Part shown: positions 58,736-64,000 of the stretch, in pieces
Position numbering within the stretch: position 1 is the first letter of the stretch
Layout of the letters: the number at the start of each line of letters is the position of its first letter
Source of the DNA: Saccharomycopsis malanga
Taxonomy: Eukaryota > Ascomycota > Saccharomycetes > Ascoideales > Saccharomycopsidaceae
Reading direction: 5' to 3'
Length of the DNA: 64,000 nt
Assembly (NCBI GenBank): GCA_004014935.1
Contig: CP025323.1
Location: forward strand, 1,674,001 to 1,738,000
Program-made: the position numbers and the translations under genes
Notes under the pieces: generated by a model
The model's input: only the letters and a program-made list of their open reading frames with translations
Told to the model about the DNA's origin: nothing
The model's database searches: none

Positions 58736-61228
58736 ACTCTCAACTTCATTTTTCAAGTCAGTGTAATTTATAGAAAAGGTTGTCAGTCATTATAAAGTTC
58801 ATCTCAAACAACTGTTCTAGGCAGTGCTTTTGCAGTATTTTGCTATATTATGGCATTTTCAGTAACTTTATTTGAAAAAGGTGTTAATTCATAGTTTACT
58901 CGATTTTAAAAACCCATTGGTAATCAAGTTGGCCAATTGTATGTAACTGCCAATGTGGATGCGTCTGAGCTTTTGTCGTGAGCTCAATAGTCTTTAGCAA
59001 AGCTTTTCAAGACTATGACCTTACATATAGGCTCAATGGATTGTGAATGCACTGTTATTTTATCAGACTAATAGAAAATGAATGGCTTCAACATTGAAAA
59101 CGGTCTATATAATTCTACTTTTGAACTTCTCGATGAAGGACAATTGAAAATAGGGTCAATACCTATTTTTCATTTTTACGAGGTTTTTTCGCTTCGTTTG
59201 GGCTAGATTTGAGAATGAAAGACATGTTAAAAGCAGATTTTGTCAGACGAAGCATAGATACTGAGTCTATTGGCTTATAGTTTCAAAACCTTGTCAAAAA
59301 GACACGAGTACCAAGCAAAGTTAACAAGGGGGATTATTATTATATTTTTGTCGTGTTTTTTGGTTTTTCCAAATATTAAAACGATATATTGTTCTGAAGA
59401 ACAGAGTACAGTTTTACAATCCAAACAAATGCTATTTTAGCAGTGAGCAGCGAGAATTGAGTATAAAATGAATAGGGAACTGAGCCTTTTGATTCCTCTT
59501 TATTTCGCCTAAAAGAGAAACCGTGGTAATACTTGTATGCCGCTTGGTTTATTGCATATCGTTTAGTCCATCATATAGTTGGTCTGAAGGTGTACATCCG
59601 GTAATAGTTGAAATTCCCTTTAGATGAGAGTATTGTAAAAAGTATGCTTTTGAAAATAAAACAGGGTGAGATGGCTAAGCAAAGATATGAATAAAGGCGC
59701 GCTAAACAACGAGAACTGGGTTATAGGTTACTTTTGAGCCTCATTTAATTGAATGTTTTCTTCAAAAACCAATATGAGACGTATGTTGAGTGCTATGAGC
59801 ATATAGGGCCATTTTATTGCTTATGGGACCAAGGGCATACTCTATGGTTTTGAAGCAAGCTATTTCACTTGACAATTTCTACAGCCCAATTCTGATAGTA
59901 TAGAAGGAATACGTGTTGTTATTAGATTTTAAAAGCGTGTTTTCAGCTATGCTAGTGGTGATTTGAAATGTTTAATTGGCTGTGTCCATAGCTAATCGTC
60001 TCTGTTTCAGGCTGTGCCATTCTTTGGGTTTGCTGGTGAGCTTCCCGGTTTGCCCAGCCCGGTTTTATTTGATTATGTTTTTCACCTAGTGATATTTTGT
60101 AGTGTGAATTCAACTTACTTGTCTTTTTTTATATTCTGGTAAACTTGAAACTAGTTCAGGATTGAAACCTCTTATGTAAATTCGGGAAGCCTTTATTTAG
60201 TTTGTTTTACTAATTTTTGGAAATTAAAAAATAGTGTTACTGTTATTGCCGCAGCTTTTCGGACTTTGGTTGTGAATAAAATTGATAAAACATCCAGCTC
60301 ACTATATACATTGTGTCTGTTTTGACAAATTTACAAATTGGCACTTTATTTCTACAGCACTATACACCCGAGGACCAGTATTATGAGAAAGAAAGAGAAC
60401 ATGATGCAGATAGGATATAGACTTGTCTTTCCCTTTTTTATTATTTTGAGGTACCAATGCAAAGTAACCAGTCATACGAATTGAGAAGCCTTTTCTTGAC
60501 GTGCAACTGTATAAACAGAACAGACAAAACACATATGGCTCTATAACACACTACAATCTCTTACAAGTCTCTCTAACTGGTATTCTAGTCAAAGGCTCAA
60601 TATCAACATCAATTAGAGAATAATAACATCAAAATGCAAGAGTGCATGTCCCATGCAAGACACTACATGCACAGTCACGTGGTTTTCTTGAAAAATGAGA
60701 AAAATCGTGGAAATCGCCTGATTAACCCCTTGGTAAAATTGGGGATTTTCTCAAGCTTCAAAGACCGTGCATGAGCCATGCATGAGCCATGCATGAGTTG
60801 TTCAGGGCATAAATTTAGGAGTATATAAAGTTGGTAGTTGAGTAGATGTTTATTGGTTTTTTTCATAATACACAATTGGATCCTTCATTAAGGTTGGTTG
60901 GTATTGTTTGTTTCTACATTTACAGTTTTGCAGGATAACAGCACTTTTTACTAGGATGAAATAGGTATTTCAATGTATAATTTTTGGATAACCAAGGCTG
61001 GCGAATGCCAGGTTTCAATAATAGTTACTAGTCGATATAACTGCTCAATTTTATACGTTTATTTAATGTGAATCACAAACCCGATAAATGATAATTAAAA
61101 CTTGTAGCGCAGTAAAACTTGATACTACTCATGAATCATTATCAAGTGACAAACAATATTAAAATGTCTATTAGAAGAGCAACGAAAGATAAAATTTTAT
61201 ATGGTTATATAATATGATTACTAAAATG
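58736..61228. other. 2.5-kb interval without recognisable gene
   Basis: No open frame with protein-like composition on either strand, no SINE copy and no tRNA. It may hold a non-coding RNA, a promoter or nothing. TGCATGAGCCATGCATGAGC repeats occur at ~60770-60795. Confidence 0.45.
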
Positions 61229-62839
61229 TTATTTTCTTTGGGCAGCAGCAGCGTCAGCAGCGGCAGCAGCTTTTTTGCCCATGATTTTACCAAACCGTTT
61301 CAACAAGAAAGGAAAAAGAATGTTATTGACGACAATCCAAGCAATCAAAATGCCGTAGTTTCTTCCCAATTGGCCTTTGTAACTGTTGGTGAAGATGACT
61401 TTGAAAATCTCGCCAGCGTTGTGAAGAGGAAAAGCGTAACCGTACCTGTAGAAAACGGAGAGAACGGCAATCGGAGAGAAGGTGGGGGAAATGTTAGAAA
61501 TGACCCAGAAAAGCAACCAGAAACCAAGAACAGGAGGGAAAATAGGGATGATGAAAAGAGCCATATTTTCGTTGACACCACCTACGGCAGACATTGTGAG
61601 AAAACAAGTCATCCAATAGACCAAGAAGCCAGAATGGCCAAATGCTTTGGAGAAATCGACTTGGAAAGCCAAGGAGACCCAGGAATAGGCCAAGGAAAGC
61701 ACGAAATAGGATATTTGGGCAGAAAGCATTCTGTAGATGGCAAAATGGGACTTGTGGACGCTTTTCGCAATGAGCTGGTGGACCGGAGCAAAGAAGTTGA
61801 ACTGGAAAAAGGTGATGATGATGAGGAAAATCATTCCGACCTGTGACGGAGCCAAAAGCACTGAATCTGTCACAGGGAGATTGTCCACCAACTGGATCAC
61901 CGGGACGTTGGTGAGCAACGAAGGGGCGTTGTTGATCAAGTTTGATTTTTGGCTACTGGTGAGATTTGAAAGCAATTGGGGATATACTTTTCTGGAGAGT
62001 GTTTCTGGGGAGAATCTCCGCTGGAAAGAGCTGAAAGCAGAAAGGATTGTGGAATTGGTGTTTACAAGGTCTCTTCCCGTTTCGTAAATTGCATCGACGG
62101 TGTGTTGTTTTTGCGTGTTAGGATCAAAGGAAGTGTTGGCTGTTTTGAGTGCTTGGAAGAGATTATAAGTGGTGTTTGGTTTGACATGAACGGCCACCCA
62201 ATACAACTGATGATGAATGAGTTTATGAATCTCCTCGGTGCTGTTGAAAAAACCGTCCGGATGTCTGACACTGTGATGATGCTGTTCAAACTCGGTGGAA
62301 TCATATACAATGTAGTTACCAGCATGTTTCAACTCAGGCGATTCTGCAATCTCCCTGACAAGGTTTCCTACGAGTGGCTCGACGCCCTGCACCTGTTCGT
62401 CCTCAATAACTACCAACATTTTGATTCTATGGTAATGGCTGGACCGTTTATACTGTGCTCCCCAGTATATGGAAAACACCACCAATAGACACACTGAAAT
62501 AATGGCCCAGTTCTTCAAAAAAGCCATCACCAAATTCTTTCTTTCTTTAGACACTTTGGACGAAAAGAAACCATGGGTAGATGATCCGCTTTTCATGCTG
62601 CCACTTCTTTCCAACTTGGGCCCCTCTTTGCCTTGGTTTTTGGCCTCTGCTAAAGCACCAGCCCGGACTGGATCACCAGCCTCTGCAGCCTTCTCAACAT
62701 CATCAACATTCGACTGCGAATACACCCTGGATATGGAGTCTGTGCCTATAAAATCGTCTTCTCTATCAGCAGGAGAATACTCTTCAACTTCCCGAGACTC
62801 CTGGTCCGTCTTGCCATGTTCAGTCGAATCACTGCTCAT
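61229..62839 (-). CDS. SNG1: Sng1-family membrane protein
   Basis: Multi-pass membrane protein of the Sng1/DUF3533 family; in S. cerevisiae SNG1 gives resistance to nitrosoguanidine and other drugs, mechanism not settled. It is 536 aa (S. cerevisiae Sng1 is 547). A disordered acidic N-terminus (~1-100) is followed by a first span WAIISVCLLVVFSIYWGAQY (~110-129) and a long extracytosolic domain (~130-345) with several N-glycosylation sequons (NTT, NTS, NST). About five more spans (~345-515) follow, including VGMIFLIIITFFQFNFFAPV and 'PVLGFWLLFWVIS'. The C-terminus is Ala/Lys-rich (KKAAAAADAAAAQRK), encoded by GCN repeats. Start at the first in-frame ATG. Confidence 0.88.
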   Translation of the reverse strand: MSSDSTEHGKTDQESREVEEYSPADREDDFIGTDSISRVYSQSNVDDVEKAAEAGDPVRAGALAEAKNQGKEGPKLERSGSMKSGSSTHGFFSSKVSKERKNLVMAFLKNWAIISVCLLVVFSIYWGAQYKRSSHYHRIKMLVVIEDEQVQGVEPLVGNLVREIAESPELKHAGNYIVYDSTEFEQHHHSVRHPDGFFNSTEEIHKLIHHQLYWVAVHVKPNTTYNLFQALKTANTSFDPNTQKQHTVDAIYETGRDLVNTNSTILSAFSSFQRRFSPETLSRKVYPQLLSNLTSSQKSNLINNAPSLLTNVPVIQLVDNLPVTDSVLLAPSQVGMIFLIIITFFQFNFFAPVHQLIAKSVHKSHFAIYRMLSAQISYFVLSLAYSWVSLAFQVDFSKAFGHSGFLVYWMTCFLTMSAVGGVNENMALFIIPIFPPVLGFWLLFWVISNISPTFSPIAVLSVFYRYGYAFPLHNAGEIFKVIFTNSYKGQLGRNYGILIAWIVVNNILFPFLLKRFGKIMGKKAAAAADAAAAQRK

Positions 62840-63083
62840 TTTTGCTGTTAAACAACGTTTGGATTCCTCAGCAATGTAAAAACCCTACAGAATTGCTCAC
62901 TGTGCTAATTTCCACCTGTTCCTACCTCTCCTATATATATATACTACTGTATTGTAAATATAAGGAATTACTAATACCTGTTTTTCGCCAATTTCTTAGC
63001 GGATTTAACGGCCAAAAACCATTATCCAGCGGAGTTAATTCCGTGAACTTGGGCCGTATTTTGAAGGAAATAACTGATTTACC

Positions 63084-63412
63084 AGCAACGGTTATAATGG
63101 TCTTTTTGGTTTGTAATAAATACAAGTAGAAAATCAATTGTTTATAAGCAACGGTTATAATGTTCTTTTTAATTTGTTATCAAGCTAAAAATTAACTGTT
63201 CATAAGCAACGGTTATAATGTTCTTTTAATTTGTTATCAAGTTGGAATTTAATTGTTTATAAGCAACGGTTATAATGATCTTTTGATTTGTTATCAAGCA
63301 GAAAATCAATTGTTTAGAAGCAACGGTTATAATGTTCTTTTAATTTGTATCAAGTTGGAATTTAATTGTTTATAAGCAACGGTTATAATGATCTTTTGAT
63401 TTGTAATAAAAC
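63084..63412 (+). repeat. ~60-bp tandem repeat, 5-6 copies
   Basis: Units contain 'agcaacggttataatg', then 'ttctttttaatttgttatca' and 'aattgtttata'. The copies start at about 63086, 63149, 63210, 63262, 63319 and 63375. It lies in the SNG1 upstream region. Confidence 0.9.
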
Positions 63413-63463
63413 CAAGCAGGTAATTTGTCAGCAAGGGGTTGACAGTTTATCGTTGCCATAATG

Positions 63464-63640
63464 ATAATAATATCTTATATTTCGAGCTCAGTAAGTATCA
63501 GTTTCGTATATATGCGCCTTGTCTAAAGGGACTTGATAAGACCCAATCAGGCCATAATCTTCTCATCCTTGAGCTAAGTAAGCACTAGACTTTGGTCTAG
63601 GTCATGCTTCAGAAAGTTGCATTTATGTAGGAAATCCAAC
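63464..63640 (-). repeat. SINE-1 copy, body and tail
   Basis: Minus strand: 'gaccaaagtctagtgcttac'-like body, 'gcgcatatatacgaaactg', ATACTTACTGAGCTCG and a TTA tail at 63464-63475. The head beyond 63640 has decayed. Confidence 0.72.
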
Positions 63641-64000
63641 CCCTTAGGTCTTTTTATGTTTATCAAGATTATCCGCTAAATTATCTGCCCCAATGGCAAC
63701 TCTGAACAATAATGAAAACCACAACATATAGATAATAAACAATGAAGGTTGACACAACCTATCCTCAGTGGTAGTAGCTATACTACTCATCACAAATTTT
63801 CCAATTTGACTCCCACTGCGGTTTAGGAGTATCAAAAAGTATATTTTTTTCAATATTGATAAATATGTATTTCAATAATCAGAACACGCCCTCTTGTAAG
63901 TATGCATCTTGAAACCTAAGACTGCTGGGGTATTCAGAATACATTTTGATAGGCAACTGTAATATCAAGATGGATTTGCATTGAACGGAGAATGATTAAA
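63641..64000. other. Terminal intergenic stretch
   Basis: AT-rich, no gene or clear repeat up to the window end. Confidence 0.45.

Noticed and set aside
61214-61846. 210-codon plus-strand frame over SNG1
   Set aside because: Antisense shadow; the minus strand has the membrane protein.
1-64000. LTR retrotransposon or solo LTR as explanation of the dispersed repeats
   Set aside because: No TG...CA direct terminal repeats, no gag- or pol-like frame; copies have Pol III boxes and TTA tails instead.

Overview
The window is nuclear DNA from an ascomycete yeast (Saccharomycotina). It is AT-rich, carries single-copy eukaryotic housekeeping genes of yeast type, and its few introns are short (52, 56, 61 and 112 nt). 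These have GTATGT, GTAAGA or GTGAGT donors, and TACTAAC-like branch points lie only a few bases before the acceptor. Nothing in the window identifies the species. Decoding of CTG was not settled; CTG codons in DSS1 and ULS1 fall at positions that look hydrophobic, which leans towards leucine.

Layout by region. 0.3-5 kb: YHC1 (U1-C, spliced) diverges from ULS1 (SNF2/RING translocase). 5-9.6 kb: repeats, a fold-back element and a broken GH5 glucanase relic. 9.6-23.2 kb: RIF1, DSS1, MRPL37 and NUP82, all on +. 24.6-31.6 kb: ERV14, a flavodoxin-fold protein, a protein with a C-terminal RWHPDK motif, and IDH1 (spliced). 31.6-34.8 kb: a repeat jungle. 34.8-45.5 kb: an orphan 786-aa protein, minisatellites, a WDR89-like WD40 protein, a secreted Ser-rich protein and RCM1. 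45.5-51.4 kb: repeats around a GPI-type GH18 chitinase. 51.4-57.8 kb: MRP4 (spliced), the Sec61-beta gene (spliced straight after its ATG) and AIM10 (mitochondrial prolyl-tRNA synthetase). 58-64 kb: tandem repeats, a 2.5-kb stretch with no recognisable gene, and SNG1.

The genes are ordinary and not organised as a pathway, but mitochondrial expression is well represented: MRP4, MRPL37, AIM10, DSS1 and IDH1. From memory of the S. cerevisiae map, three sets look like ancestral linkage: SBH1/AIM10, IDH1/WDR89-like/RCM1 and RIF1/MRPL37.

The notable content is between the genes. About thirty copies or fragments of one ~310-bp family are present on both strands. It has a box A (TGGCTTAGTGGT), a box B (GGTTCGATTCC) 44 nt further on, a conserved body, a conserved 3' end and a (TTA)n tail. 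This is the anatomy of a tRNA-derived SINE, which is very unusual for a yeast (called SINE-1 here). A second, longer family with its own tRNA-like head (SINE-2) follows a SINE-1 3' end in the same order at five loci. That suggests a composite two-headed element. No LINE, reverse transcriptase or transposase gene is visible in the window. A further oddity is a 16-bp hairpin motif (AAGGG, GGGA loop, CCCTT) that occurs both in frame inside NUP82 and as a cluster in an intergenic region 37 kb away.
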